Origin: Microvirga pakistanensis
GTDB taxonomy: Bacteria; Pseudomonadota; Alphaproteobacteria; Rhizobiales; Beijerinckiaceae
Assembly: GCF_004458765.1 (NCBI RefSeq)
Contig: NZ_SPJX01000138.1
Location: forward strand, 1-59,537
Length of the DNA: 59,537 nt
Direction: 5' to 3'
Every line of letters starts with the position of its first letter. The first letter of the stretch is position 1. Both the position numbers and the translations under genes were made by a program. This document shows, one piece after another, positions 20,167 through 29,932 of the stretch. A model generated the notes under the pieces. It worked only from the letters and a program-made list of their open reading frames with translations, was not told the DNA's origin and searched no databases.

Positions 20167-20169
20167 CTG
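20161..20169. repeat. 9-bp direct repeat, left copy (GGGACGCTG)
   Basis: Directly abuts the left 304-bp repeat. The same 9 bases directly abut the far side of the right 304-bp repeat at 24035-24043. This is the pattern of a target-site duplication around the whole 20170-24034 segment. Confidence 0.6.
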
Positions 20170-20473
20170 GTCGCCGCCACTTAGGAGCCCACTACCTATG
20201 ATGTGGTCACAGGGGCGAGGATCCATCGTCATCACCTACCTGCAGACACGCTCGTCGGCCTCGCGCCGGGCTTCACGCCCATGCGCAATCTTATGTTCTG
20301 TGTGAAGGTTCAGCTTGGCTGCCACCCACTGCGATCGTCATTCTTGCTTCAGCCCGCCTTTGGCGGACCGACCGGTTGCTGCGATCGACATGGCGCTCTT
20401 TTGGCTGAAGAACGGCGGGATGCCTATATAACTGATGGTATACAGCTGACGAATAATTGCTGGTCTCTGGGCT
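20170..20473. repeat. 304-bp direct repeat, left copy
   Basis: Identical by eye to 23731-24034. It truncates the 5' part of an IS3-family transposase at its right edge. I see no clear terminal inverted repeats and no convincing coding sequence: a plus-strand ORF runs through both copies but has no recognisable motifs. It may be a MITE-like or IS-derived element, or a duplicated regulatory region. Confidence 0.85.
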
Positions 20474-20474
20474 G

Positions 20475-21308
<834 letters not shown>

Positions 21309-21336
21309 AACCCAAACCAATGAGCCTCTGGAAAGC

Positions 21337-21393
21337 TCAGCGCGGTTCGACCAGAGGCTCCAGCATTGTCCATTGTTCATCCGTCAGCATCAT
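21337..21393 (-). pseudogene. IS5-family transposase N-terminal fragment
   Basis: The minus strand reads MMLTDEQWTMLEPLVEPR and then stops. LTDEQWxxLEPLV is the typical start of IS5-family transposases. The fragment is cut off by the end of the IS3 relic, so the IS3 element probably inserted into it. Confidence 0.6.
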
Positions 21394-21557
21394 TGCCTCC
21401 TGCTCTCAAGCAGGGACAAAGTGCTCGGTCGCTAAGAGGTCGCAAGACAACGCACAAATCCTTTCTGTAGTACCGCTGGAGCATCGGACAGGAACGCGGA
21501 TTCAACGGGTTCTCTTTAGGCTGAAGCTGTGATGCCCTTCTGATCAGGAGGTGAATC

Positions 21558-21955
21558 ATGACCCAGAGCTACTCTCTCGACCTGCGCGTGCGCGTGGTGG
21601 TGTTTGTGGAAGCGGGCCACTCCTGCCGGGCCGCGGCGCGCCACTTCGGGGTCAGCGACAGCTTTACCATCAAGCTGCTGCAGCGTCAGAGAACGTCCGG
21701 ATCGCCCACCCGGGCGCGGCAGGGCCGTCCACCTGGACGCCAACGGCTTTGCCTTACGAGGCATTTCTGATCCAAACTGTCGAGGCAAAGCCGGACCTCA
21801 CCATGCCCGAACTCGCGGCTCGACTTCTGGAGGAGCAGGGGGTCGTGGCGGCTCCCGCCGTTCTTTCGCGGCTGCTGTGCCGGCGAAGTCTTACGTATAA
21901 TAAACAGCTGATGGCGGCGGAGTGCGCACGCGCCGACGTGCGGGATGAGCGGTTG
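21558..21955 (+). pseudogene. IS630-family transposase N-terminal pseudogene
   Basis: Begins MTQSYSLDLRVRVVVFVEAG with an HTH (CRAAARHFGVSDS), then shifts frame near 21740 and continues LTMPELAARLLEEQGVVAAP and SLTYNKQLMAAECARADVRDE. It closely resembles the copy at 56210-56968. The catalytic domain is missing. The upstream GGAGCATCGGAC near 21477 resembles the terminal repeat of the second copy. Confidence 0.8.
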
Positions 21956-22104
21956 TCAGCTCCGTTGGGCCCCTCGGCTTCGAAGCGGCTAGCCACTTGC
22001 GGGAGGTGCGTTCGCTGACACCAGAGCCGACCGTTACCTCTCGGGACTGCTGGCTGTTCCAAAATGCGGCGAATCATCTCCGCCCTCTCAGTATTCAACG
22101 ACAC
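21945..22104 (-). pseudogene. probable IS481-family transposase N-terminal remnant
   Basis: On the minus strand, spread over two frames, are GVSERTSRKWLA and RFEAEGPNGADNRSSR. These match the N-terminal HTH and the linker (GVSERTxxKWLxRFxxEGxxGLxDRSSRP) of IS481 transposases. It is only about 50 codons long and frameshifted. Confidence 0.5.
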
Positions 22105-22108
22105 TTGT

Positions 22109-22159
22109 TCAGTCCTGGAGAGGCAAACGCTTCTCGCTTCTTTGCGTTATCGCCGTCAC
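22109..22159 (-). pseudogene. truncated copy of the glycosyltransferase-linked small ORF
   Basis: A GTG overlapping the glycosyltransferase TGA opens a 16-codon frame, VTAITQRSEKRLPLQD, then a stop. It matches the start of the 65-aa small ORF at 19897-20094 (VTSMTQRNEKHLLL). Downstream homology is lost where the IS481-like relic begins. Confidence 0.55.
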
Positions 22160-23493
22160 CGCTTGGCGTTCATAAAGTCTTCGGGAAGTTCGTGGGCTGT
22201 CTTGGACCACACAATCGGCCGCGTAGCGAAACATGACTCTCCCATGTAAGTTTTCCATGCTCGGAATACAGCCGCGGCGTTGATGTACATACCTACCGGC
22301 CATCTCACCGCAACTCCGTAGAAATCGTACATTCCGTAAACTTGCTTGCAGGCTGAGGCGCGAATGAAGTACCGGGAAAACAATGTAATGAAATTGATCC
22401 ACAACGAGATCACAAATAGACCTTCGATCTGATACGGCATGTAGGCGGAATCGATGGCGCCAATGACCAACAGGATTAGCAACGCGATGGATATCGGCGG
22501 CAAGAAGTTGGTAATGATCCCCTTCCGGTCACGCATGAAGAAGTACTTGTCCCAAAGGCTACCTTCCCAACCAAGCTTACAGGTCGCCTCGAAGTTGATC
22601 CCGTACACCCAGCGCGTCTTCTGCTTGATCGAGGCCGCCAGGGTCTTCGGAAAGAACTCGCGGGTGGCGACGAAATCCAGCCCAGAATCCTCGGCATTTG
22701 CCGATACAGCCGCGAAAGCTGACCTGAATCCAGCGCGCTTGGCTTCAACACCCAGGATGTAGTCCTCGGTCACCGTACCGGACATGAGCACCTGCCCCCG
22801 GGTGTCCAGGAAATACTTGATCAACTTCTTGGTCATGCAGGTTCCCACGCCAGCGGAGGGGATGACGGCTCCTACTGCATTGCGCACGATCATCTCGCGG
22901 GTGTGGCGTTCAGCGAACTCGTCCATATAGGTGGATGCCACATAGGCGCCCCTACCCCGGTTCAGGGAGAACACCGGTACCTGAATGAAGTCATGGTTCT
23001 TGGCGTAGCTGGCATAGACCGGGAACGTGCGCGGATCGATCACGTCCTCGCTGTCGTGCAGCACAGCCATCTCAGGACAGTCGTCCTGAGAGAACACTTG
23101 CCGGAACATCTCGTTGAGCATTTGCCCCTTCGAGGTCGGGCCTGGCAGGCTGTTCACGATCACACGAACACGGTGAGGATACTTCACCTCCAGCTCTTGA
23201 GCGACCCGCAGCGTCCCCGTGTCGTTTGGGTAAACGCCGAGATAGAGCATCACGTTCTGGTATGGGATCCGCTGAAGGTTGCCTTCGACCATCTTGCCGA
23301 GGACTTCCTCCTCGTGCCAGTTTGCCACAAAGACTGCGGTGGGTGGTACCTGAATTCCAGAACCCTGTTCTAAGTCCTTAAGACCATAACGAACGATTCC
23401 AAATGCGATAATGTCGATCAGCGCGTCGTCGATAGACGAGATGTTGATCAGGACACTGACCACAAACATCGTGGTGAGTAGAAACTCATTCAT
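22156..23493 (-). CDS. NfrB-like processive glycosyltransferase (GT2), 445 aa
   Basis: Inner-membrane polysaccharide synthase. One N-terminal membrane helix (about 4-30) contains the NfrB-type SSIDDALID motif. The GT2 core has ANWHEE (58-63), HDSED (146-150), TYMDEFAERHTRE (188-200), PSAGVG (212-217), TED (242-244) and QKTRW (291-295), the (Q/R)xxRW acceptor-site signature. C-terminal membrane helices lie near 325-395, followed by the NfrB-like VWSKTAHELP. Escherichia coli NfrB (about 745 aa) works with WecB to make the N4 glycan receptor and carries a C-terminal c-di-GMP-binding domain. That domain is absent here. Nearby wecB suggests UDP-ManNAc as substrate (inference). The ATG has AGGAG upstream. 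The gene lies between 304-bp repeats and may have moved with them. Confidence 0.85.
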   Translation of the reverse strand: MNEFLLTTMFVVSVLINISSIDDALIDIIAFGIVRYGLKDLEQGSGIQVPPTAVFVANWHEEEVLGKMVEGNLQRIPYQNVMLYLGVYPNDTGTLRVAQELEVKYPHRVRVIVNSLPGPTSKGQMLNEMFRQVFSQDDCPEMAVLHDSEDVIDPRTFPVYASYAKNHDFIQVPVFSLNRGRGAYVASTYMDEFAERHTREMIVRNAVGAVIPSAGVGTCMTKKLIKYFLDTRGQVLMSGTVTEDYILGVEAKRAGFRSAFAAVSANAEDSGLDFVATREFFPKTLAASIKQKTRWVYGINFEATCKLGWEGSLWDKYFFMRDRKGIITNFLPPISIALLILLVIGAIDSAYMPYQIEGLFVISLWINFITLFSRYFIRASACKQVYGMYDFYGVAVRWPVGMYINAAAVFRAWKTYMGESCFATRPIVWSKTAHELPEDFMNAKR

Positions 23494-23730
23494 TCAGAAT
23501 TCACTCCTGCGAAAACACACGATTCGGATGCTCGCGCTATCCCTTTGCAGCATCCAGCGATCAACGCGGACCAGGGTCATGTCAGTGTGTGATCTCCCAC
23601 TTTTCATAGTAAATCGGCGCTTTTGTTGATCCGTATCAAACATATACATTGATGGTGCTCTACGTATTTTTACGTATCTCTGAAGTAGTTGCGCATCCGC
23701 CTACGAAAGGGTTCGTTGGGCAGGGAGTTG
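23494..23730. promoter_or_regulatory. upstream region of the glycosyltransferase gene
   Basis: Gene-free and AT-richer than its surroundings. Two direct copies of TACGTA sit exactly 10 bases apart (23661-23666 and 23671-23676), each itself palindromic, which is a plausible dimer or tandem binding site on one face of the helix. A LuxR-type response regulator is encoded nearby at 27510-28178, but its binding here is speculation. Confidence 0.35.
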
Positions 23731-24034
23731 GTCGCCGCCACTTAGGAGCCCACTACCTATGATGTGGTCACAGGGGCGAGGATCCATCGTCATCACCTAC
23801 CTGCAGACACGCTCGTCGGCCTCGCGCCGGGCTTCACGCCCATGCGCAATCTTATGTTCTGTGTGAAGGTTCAGCTTGGCTGCCACCCACTGCGATCGTC
23901 ATTCTTGCTTCAGCCCGCCTTTGGCGGACCGACCGGTTGCTGCGATCGACATGGCGCTCTTTTGGCTGAAGAACGGCGGGATGCCTATATAACTGATGGT
24001 ATACAGCTGACGAATAATTGCTGGTCTCTGGGCT
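23731..24034. repeat. 304-bp direct repeat, right copy
   Basis: Same sequence and orientation as 20170-20473, 3561 bases apart. It lies between the divergent glycosyltransferase and ABC transporter genes. Recombination between the two copies would remove the glycosyltransferase and the IS relics as one 3561-bp circle. Confidence 0.85.
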
Positions 24035-24043
24035 GGGACGCTG
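24035..24043. repeat. 9-bp direct repeat, right copy (GGGACGCTG)
   Basis: Pairs with 20161-20169 on the outer side of the left 304-bp repeat. Joining the outer flanks directly would restore a single GGGACGCTG, as expected for an empty target site. Confidence 0.6.
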
Positions 24044-24262
24044 AACTTGGCCTTATCTTATGGCCAAGCCATGCAGCTATAACCAATGATGTATTTCATT
24101 GCAGTCTCTCTCGGGTATTTTTCTCACCGGAATCGACCCCCCTGCTGCGGCAGGTTGCGGACATCCTGACAGCGCGGCAAGCCACAAAGACCAAAGGTTT
24201 GATCTTTGGCTCAGCCACTGTGGTCGCCACTACAGAACAAGCTCGATCAACAACGGTAGCGA
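24044..24262. other. upstream region of the type I secretion operon
   Basis: No gene is seen. It probably contains the promoter of the ABC transporter operon, but I could not pick out a convincing -35/-10 pair. If the 20170-24034 segment is an insertion, this region was once directly upstream of the small ORF/epimerase operon. Confidence 0.4.
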
Positions 24263-25993
24263 ATGATGCGATCTCAACAATCGACACGGTCTGAGCTGAG
24301 GCAGGCCCTCAAACCCTCACGCGCGGCTCTCCTAGGCGTAGGGCTGTTCAGCGGAGCGCTCAACGTCCTGACGCTCACCGGCTCTGTTTTCATGCTGCAG
24401 GTCTACGATCGGGTGATCCCGTCGCGCAGCGTTCCGACACTAATCGGCCTTGCAGCTCTCGTTGCAGGCCTCTTTCTGGTGCAAGGAGTCCTTGACCTTA
24501 TCCGCTCCCGCATGCTCGGGCGCGTGGCCGGATTGCTTCATGAGCGGTTGAGCAGTCGTATCTTCGGCTTGGCTCTACGCTTGCCGCTGGTGCGCACCAC
24601 CATCGACGCTCAGCAACCCGTGCGGGATCTCGATCAGATCCGTTCCTTTCTCTCGTCCGGTGGCCCCTTGGCGCTCTTCGACCTGCCGTGGCTGCCCTTC
24701 TATCTTGCCATCTGTTTTCTTTTCCATCCTCTGATTGGCTGGACCGCACTGGGTGGAGCGCTCGTGTTGATCACGCTGATGCTGCTGACGGAGTTGCTCT
24801 CGCGTCGCGCCGCCAAGGAGGCTATACGGGTCGCAGGAACCCGCCACGCGCTCGCGGAGGCAGGACGGCGCAATGCCGAGGTGATCAATGCCATGGGCAT
24901 GGCTCCAGCGGTGGCAGCCCAATGGCATGAAGCCGACCAGCAGTTCATGACCAGCCAGCAGCGTTTGGCCGATGTCTCAGGCGGGTTTGGCGCAATGTCG
25001 AAGGTGCTGCGTATGGCCCTGCAATCGGCAGTCCTCGGCGTCGGTGCATTGCTCGTGATCTGGGGCGAGGCGACAGGCGGCATCATCATCGCGGCCTCAA
25101 TCATCTCGGCTCGTGCTCTGGCACCTGTGGAACTCGCCATTGCCCACTGGAAGGGCTTCATCGCAGCCCGCCAGAGCTGGCGTCGCTTGGGCGAGTTGCT
25201 TGCTGTCGTGCCGGTCCGTGATGACCCACTTCCCTTGCGCAAGCCCGTCTCGATCCTCTCGCTGCAGGGCGTCAGTATCACGCCTCCAGGCGATCCGCGC
25301 CTGTTGGTCCGGGAAGTCACATTCCAGCTCAAGAGTGGCATGGGGTTGGGCATCCTCGGCCCGAGCGGTTCGGGCAAGTCCTGTCTGGCTCGTGCGCTTG
25401 TCGGGGTGTGGACGCCAGTTCGCGGCAAGGTGCGCATCGACGCTGCTGCCCTGGACCAGTGGCTGCCGGAGATGCTCGGGCGTCACATCGGGTACCTGCC
25501 GCAGGATGTGGAGCTGTTTGCCGGTACGGTAGCTCAGAACATCGCGCGCTTCCGTCACGGCGATGATCCCGATCGGGTGATCCAGGCTGCGACCCTAGCT
25601 GGCATGCATGAGATCATCCTGTCGCTGCCGCAGGGCTATGAAACGCCTATCGGCGAGGGCGGAGCGGCGCTGTCGGCCGGTCAGCGCCAGCGGGTGGGCT
25701 TGGCCCGGGCGCTCTATGGCGATCCTTTCCTCGTAGTCCTGGACGAGCCGAACTCCAACCTCGATGCGGACGGCGAACAGGCCCTGATCCAGGCTCTTCT
25801 AAGCGTGCGGGCACGTGGCGGCATCGCAGTGGTGATCGCCCATCGCCCGAGCGTCATGGCAGCGCTCGATCAGGCCATGATCATGACAGGTGGCGAGATG
25901 AAGGCGTTCGGGCCCAAGGACGAGGTTCTGCGCGACAAGGTGCGGACGATGACGGTTCCGGCTCCGATGCGAGCGGTAGGAGGAGCGGCGTGA
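24263..25993 (+). CDS. type I secretion ABC transporter (PrtD-like), 576 aa
   Basis: Fused membrane and ATPase subunit that drives one-step export of RTX proteins. The N-terminal half has membrane helices near 25-75 and 130-185, including VFMLQVYDRVIPSRS, a landmark of the PrtD/LapB group. The ATPase domain has Walker A GPSGSGKS (about 366-373), a Q-loop in YLPQDVELF, signature LSAGQRQRVGLARAL and Walker B FLVVLDEPNSNLD, followed by an H-loop (VVIAHRP). There is no N-terminal C39 peptidase domain, as expected for RTX rather than bacteriocin export. The stop overlaps a possible GTG start of the HlyD gene. Its likely substrates are the four RTX proteins in this window. Confidence 0.93.
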   Translation: MMRSQQSTRSELRQALKPSRAALLGVGLFSGALNVLTLTGSVFMLQVYDRVIPSRSVPTLIGLAALVAGLFLVQGVLDLIRSRMLGRVAGLLHERLSSRIFGLALRLPLVRTTIDAQQPVRDLDQIRSFLSSGGPLALFDLPWLPFYLAICFLFHPLIGWTALGGALVLITLMLLTELLSRRAAKEAIRVAGTRHALAEAGRRNAEVINAMGMAPAVAAQWHEADQQFMTSQQRLADVSGGFGAMSKVLRMALQSAVLGVGALLVIWGEATGGIIIAASIISARALAPVELAIAHWKGFIAARQSWRRLGELLAVVPVRDDPLPLRKPVSILSLQGVSITPPGDPRLLVREVTFQLKSGMGLGILGPSGSGKSCLARALVGVWTPVRGKVRIDAAALDQWLPEMLGRHIGYLPQDVELFAGTVAQNIARFRHGDDPDRVIQAATLAGMHEIILSLPQGYETPIGEGGAALSAGQRQRVGLARALYGDPFLVVLDEPNSNLDADGEQALIQALLSVRARGGIAVVIAHRPSVMAALDQAMIMTGGEMKAFGPKDEVLRDKVRTMTVPAPMRAVGGAA

Positions 25994-26013
25994 TAAGCCA
26001 GGAGAAGAAGACA

Positions 26014-27300
26014 ATGGATCGTTCATTGCGCAGACACCTGCTGGCTGGTCTGTCCATCCTGGCGCTGCTGGGGGGCGGCATGGGCGGCTGGGCGGCGACT
26101 GCAAAGTTGTCGGGAGCCGTTGTGGCGCCTGGCCTTGTCGTCGTCGACAGTCACGTGAAGAAAGTCCAGCATCCCACAGGGGGCGTGGTGGGCGAGATCC
26201 GTGTTCGGGACGGAGACAGGGTCAATGCCGGTGACCTGGTGGTGCGTCTGGATGAGACCATCACGCGTGCCAACTTGGCGGTAATCACCAAGGGCCTGGA
26301 TGAGCTCGCCGCACGGCAGGGGCGGCTGGAGTCTGAACGGGATGGGCTCGCCATGATCAAAGTGCTTCCGCAGCTTCAGGCCCGTTCGTCCGATGCCGAG
26401 ATCGCGAGCCTAATCATGGGTGAGCAGAGCCTTTTCAGGCTGCGGCGCGAGGCGAGGGAAGGCTTGCGGGCACAGCTTATGCAGCGGATCGGGCAACTGC
26501 ACGAACAGATTGCAGGCCTTGAGGAGCAGGCTGGCGCCAAGGCTGACGAGATCAAGCTGATCCAGAACGAGCTGCAGGGCGTACGCGAGCTGTGGCGCAA
26601 GAACCTTATTCCGATCACTCGTGTGACGCAGTTGGAACGGGAAGCGACGCGGCTGAGGGGCGAGCGTGGCCAGCTGAACGCATCGGTGGCTCAAGCCAAG
26701 GGTCGGATCTCCGAAACCGATCTGCAGATCATCCAGATCGACCAAGAGCTTCGAAGCGAGGTGGCCAACGAATTGCGGGAGATTCAGGCCAAGAACGCTG
26801 AACTGATTGAAAAGCGGGTCGCGGCCGAAGACCAGCTCAAGCGCATCGATATCCGAGCCCCACAAGCCGGCGTTGTGCATCAATTGGCGGTCCACACGGT
26901 CGGGGGTGTGGTCGCTGCTGGCGATCCGCTGATGCTGATCGTCCCTGAGGCCGATGATCTGTCGATTGAGGTCAGGATCCAGCCGCAGGACATCGATCAG
27001 ATGAAGATCGGACAGGAGGCGGTGCTGCGGCTGTCTGCCTTTAGCCAGCGAACCACACCCGAGGTCAGAGGCACAGTTAGCCGGGTCGCCGCCGATCTGA
27101 CCCAAGATCAGAAGACGGGTGTCGCTTTTTACACGGCCCGTATCAAAACAAGCGAGAGCGAGCTGGGGCGTCTCAAGGATCTCAAGCTCGTGCCCGGCAT
27201 GCCGGTTGAGGCCTTCGTTCGGACGGGCGCGCGTACGGCACTGTCCTATCTGGTGAAGCCTCTCTCCGACCAGCTTAGCCGCGCTTGGCGAGAGGATTGA
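26014..27300 (+). CDS. HlyD-family type I secretion periplasmic adaptor, 428 aa
   Basis: Partner of the preceding ABC transporter; links it to an outer-membrane TolC-type channel. A short cytoplasmic N-terminus and one membrane helix (about 7-30) precede VKKVQHPTGGVVGEIRVRDGD, then a long alpha-helical hairpin (about 95-270) and DIRAPQAGVVHQLAVHTVGG, the second lipoyl half. The beta-barrel with RVAADLTQDQKTGVAFYTARI follows, then the C-terminal LVPGMPVEAFVRTGARTALSYL typical of PrtE/LapC-type adaptors. The ATG at 26014 is preferred because GGAGAAGAAG lies just upstream; a GTG at 25990 overlapping the ABC stop is an alternative. No TolC homologue follows, so the outer-membrane component must be encoded elsewhere. 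Confidence 0.92.
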   Translation: MDRSLRRHLLAGLSILALLGGGMGGWAATAKLSGAVVAPGLVVVDSHVKKVQHPTGGVVGEIRVRDGDRVNAGDLVVRLDETITRANLAVITKGLDELAARQGRLESERDGLAMIKVLPQLQARSSDAEIASLIMGEQSLFRLRREAREGLRAQLMQRIGQLHEQIAGLEEQAGAKADEIKLIQNELQGVRELWRKNLIPITRVTQLEREATRLRGERGQLNASVAQAKGRISETDLQIIQIDQELRSEVANELREIQAKNAELIEKRVAAEDQLKRIDIRAPQAGVVHQLAVHTVGGVVAAGDPLMLIVPEADDLSIEVRIQPQDIDQMKIGQEAVLRLSAFSQRTTPEVRGTVSRVAADLTQDQKTGVAFYTARIKTSESELGRLKDLKLVPGMPVEAFVRTGARTALSYLVKPLSDQLSRAWRED

Positions 27301-27509
27301 GATGTAAGGCAAGCTCTCCGAGGATCGAGGGCAGGTTGAACTGTATTTCCTGAGTGTCGATGCTCGACACTTATCAACACGGATATGCGTTTCTGGATTG
27401 ATTGGGAGAGCTTCATGATAGAGCCTTCCTGTCGCAGCCTCTTACCCGAGAGATGAGCTCATGGCTTGTCCGAATTGCGCCCAACCTGTCCTCAAGCGCC
27501 GGGCCGGCT

Positions 27510-28178
27510 CTATTTAATATTTGGCAATCGGCTCTGATAGCTGAGCGCCAAAGCTGTCAACGAGGTCCGGTTGCTAACCTCCAACTTTCTATAAATATTG
27601 TTAAGGTGAATTTTGACTGTACCATCTGTAAGCCCGAGCTGCCGCGCTATGTCCTTGTTGGATCGACCCTCGGCGACGAGGGCTACAATCTCCCGCTCCC
27701 GGGCTGTAAGGACCGTATCGAGCTGGGTAACCCTGGCACGCTTTTCCTCCTCTCGCCTGACGGCCGCTTCCACGATGTCCGGTGGAAGCCACCGTCGTCC
27801 GACTGAGACTGACCTCATACATTCGAGAAGGGTACCGGCCGCTGTGTCCTTAAGCATCAGGCCGTAGGTTCCACGTGCGGCTGCTTCCACAATCTCATGG
27901 TCGCCCGCGGATGCGGTTAGAAGGATGACTCTTGTGCTTAGGCCGCGATCACCTAATTCTGCGAGCACTTCGACGCCTGTGCACCCGGGCATTGATATGT
28001 CCAGGACCGCTAGATCAGGTTCGTGTTCTAGGATCGCCTGGAGCGCCGCCTTTCCGTTTGAATAGACAGCCACCACCTCAAACATAGGATCAGTCTGGAG
28101 CAGAGCTTGAAGGCCGTTCAAAAAAACTGGGTGATCATCCGCGAGAATGACTCGTAGCGCTCGGCTTGCTTGTCTCAT
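27510..28178 (-). CDS. NarL/LuxR-family response regulator, 222 aa
   Basis: Receiver domain (about 8-125) with acidic pair D14/D15, phosphoacceptor D60 (in LAVLDISMPG) and the conserved lysine in LMLKDT. The C-terminal LuxR-type HTH (about 155-215) has LTAREREIVALVAEGRSN and TVKIHLNNIYRKL. Its ATG overlaps the stop of the upstream histidine kinase by 4 bases, so the two are translationally coupled. It is convergent with the type I secretion operon and lies in the middle of the RTX/polymer locus. Control of that locus is a reasonable inference, not shown by the sequence. Confidence 0.93.
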   Translation of the reverse strand: MRQASRALRVILADDHPVFLNGLQALLQTDPMFEVVAVYSNGKAALQAILEHEPDLAVLDISMPGCTGVEVLAELGDRGLSTRVILLTASAGDHEIVEAAARGTYGLMLKDTAAGTLLECMRSVSVGRRWLPPDIVEAAVRREEEKRARVTQLDTVLTAREREIVALVAEGRSNKDIARQLGLTDGTVKIHLNNIYRKLEVSNRTSLTALALSYQSRLPNIK

Positions 28179-29932
28179 AGAGGCACCTCAACTCGGATTA
28201 CTGTGCCAGATGGCGAAGTTTGCAAGTTAATAGTTCCCCCCATATCCTTGGCGCGTGTGCGCAGCGAGAACGGGCCTATGTTTTTGGCTGAAAGATGCTC
28301 TCCCGAATATGAGCCGTGAAGGCTTTGAAAGCCGGCGCCATTGTCCGCAATGGTGAGATGAAGACGGCCCGCCGCGGCCTCGACAGACACTTCAATCCGA
28401 GAGGCTCTACCGTGGCGTACTGCGTTTGAGGCAGCTTCCGCTAGAAAATGACGTACATTGCGCGCTGTCTCCGCAGATACTCGTAAACCAGGAGGGGCGA
28501 CGGCGAGGTGGATCTTACACCCCCAAATCTGACCCAGACGATTGAGCATCTGCTGGACATCAGGAGCAAGATCAACTTGCTCCGCTGAGGCTTTCGATTG
28601 TGCTCGGCTGTTTTCGACGAAGGTGCGAATCCGCTTTTGCTCCGCGGCTAGAAGCTCGCGTGTTTGGGTCAACTTCTCCGCAATAGTCTGTTCAACACGA
28701 TCGGCGCTAAGACTCAGATGAATATTGGCTGCGGCCAATCCTTGTAAGACGCCATCATGCAGGTCACGCGCCAAACGCTCCCTTTCTCTGGACGCAGCAG
28801 CTTCTTCAAGTTCACTACGCAGCCAGTAGTGTTCTAGGTCAATGCCGATACGAGTCGCGACGAGTTCAGCGAGGAGGAGATCGTTTTCATCGTTCATCTC
28901 CCTGTCTAAGAGAAAGACCCGTCCCCGGCAAATCGGCAGGAAGAAAGGTGCAGTGATCGCCTTCTGGATGGAGAACGTGTGCTGCAGATCCTTGTCAATG
29001 GCATCGCTCGCGGCGATTCCTTCTGCCGCAGATGAGTTCACGGCTCTGCCTCTCCAGGGGAACTCAAAACTTCTTTGGGCGAGAGGTTCTGCGACCAGCA
29101 GGCCGAAGCGGTCAGGAGGTTCGCGGCTGTACTTGAGGCCGGAAGACGACCAAAGAGCGGAAGCACGAAATGGCTCTTCGAGAACCTCCCAAATGATTAG
29201 CACCCGTGGCACGCACATGAATTCAGCCGCGTGTGCGAGCGCGGATTCGATGGGAGCTTCAAGACCTCTACCGTAATCGGGGCCTGGCCAGCTTGCGAGC
29301 TTCGCAAGTTGCTTGCGACTACGTTCTTTCACGGCAGCCACATAACACAGCATAAGGCCAGCAACCACCAGGTAGACAGGTCTGAAGATGGCGAGCCGTA
29401 AATCGGCAATCTCAATTGCAACGGTCCTGCTACCCAATAGTAGAATGAATGCGAAAAATATAAGAATAAGTAGAAATGTAGTCTCCAAAACTCCGCGCCA
29501 GCCCCAGCGAAGCGACGACGATAAAAGGATAAAAGTGAAAAATATGAAGTATGGGCTACTTGGCCCATCATTGAAATGCATCAAGAGGCAGACACTACAG
29601 ATGTCGACTATGTGAGCGATGAGTTGTTCTTGATGCGTCGGTGGCCTAGCCAACACGAGGCAGAAGCCTAGCGCGGCAAAGGCGAGATAGCCGCTTGCGA
29701 CAACGTATGTCACTTGGGCATCATAAGTATCGTCAGGTGGATCTAAGAAGGCAGCATAAAGTGCGAAGAGAGTGAGGGTCAGGCGTGCGAAGGCGATCAC
29801 GCGCTCTGGCGGCAACGCGAAAATCTTCTCGGATAAGGCGTGATACTTAACCCACAGCGACATCCTAGTAGTCTGTATATGACAGCCTAGGAGAGAAAGT
29901 CCTGACCCTATCGCTATAGAGAGGGTACCCAT
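28175..29932 (-). CDS. NarX/DegS-type sensor histidine kinase, 585 aa
   Basis: About six N-terminal membrane helices within residues 45-205 form the likely sensor. A GAF-like region spans about 215-375. The HisKA_3 dimerisation domain has the phospho-histidine H392 in ERLARDLHDGVLQGLA. The HATPase domain has AEAASNAVRHG and IADNGAGFQ and ends at VEVPL. There are no periplasmic loops of any size, so the signal is probably membrane-borne or cytoplasmic. A later ATG (29863, MSLWVKYHAL) could be the true start; neither has a strong ribosome site. It shares a 4-base overlap with the response regulator and is divergent from the RTX gene at 30278. Confidence 0.9.
   Translation of the reverse strand: MGTLSIAIGSGLSLLGCHIQTTRMSLWVKYHALSEKIFALPPERVIAFARLTLTLFALYAAFLDPPDDTYDAQVTYVVASGYLAFAALGFCLVLARPPTHQEQLIAHIVDICSVCLLMHFNDGPSSPYFIFFTFILLSSSLRWGWRGVLETTFLLILIFFAFILLLGSRTVAIEIADLRLAIFRPVYLVVAGLMLCYVAAVKERSRKQLAKLASWPGPDYGRGLEAPIESALAHAAEFMCVPRVLIIWEVLEEPFRASALWSSSGLKYSREPPDRFGLLVAEPLAQRSFEFPWRGRAVNSSAAEGIAASDAIDKDLQHTFSIQKAITAPFFLPICRGRVFLLDREMNDENDLLLAELVATRIGIDLEHYWLRSELEEAAASRERERLARDLHDGVLQGLAAANIHLSLSADRVEQTIAEKLTQTRELLAAEQKRIRTFVENSRAQSKASAEQVDLAPDVQQMLNRLGQIWGCKIHLAVAPPGLRVSAETARNVRHFLAEAASNAVRHGRASRIEVSVEAAAGRLHLTIADNGAGFQSLHGSYSGEHLSAKNIGPFSLRTRAKDMGGTINLQTSPSGTVIRVEVPL

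Noticed and set aside
25097..27312. Minus-strand frames opposite the type I secretion genes (25097-25558, 26410-27312)
   Set aside because: Shadows of the ABC and HlyD coding strand, with no family features.
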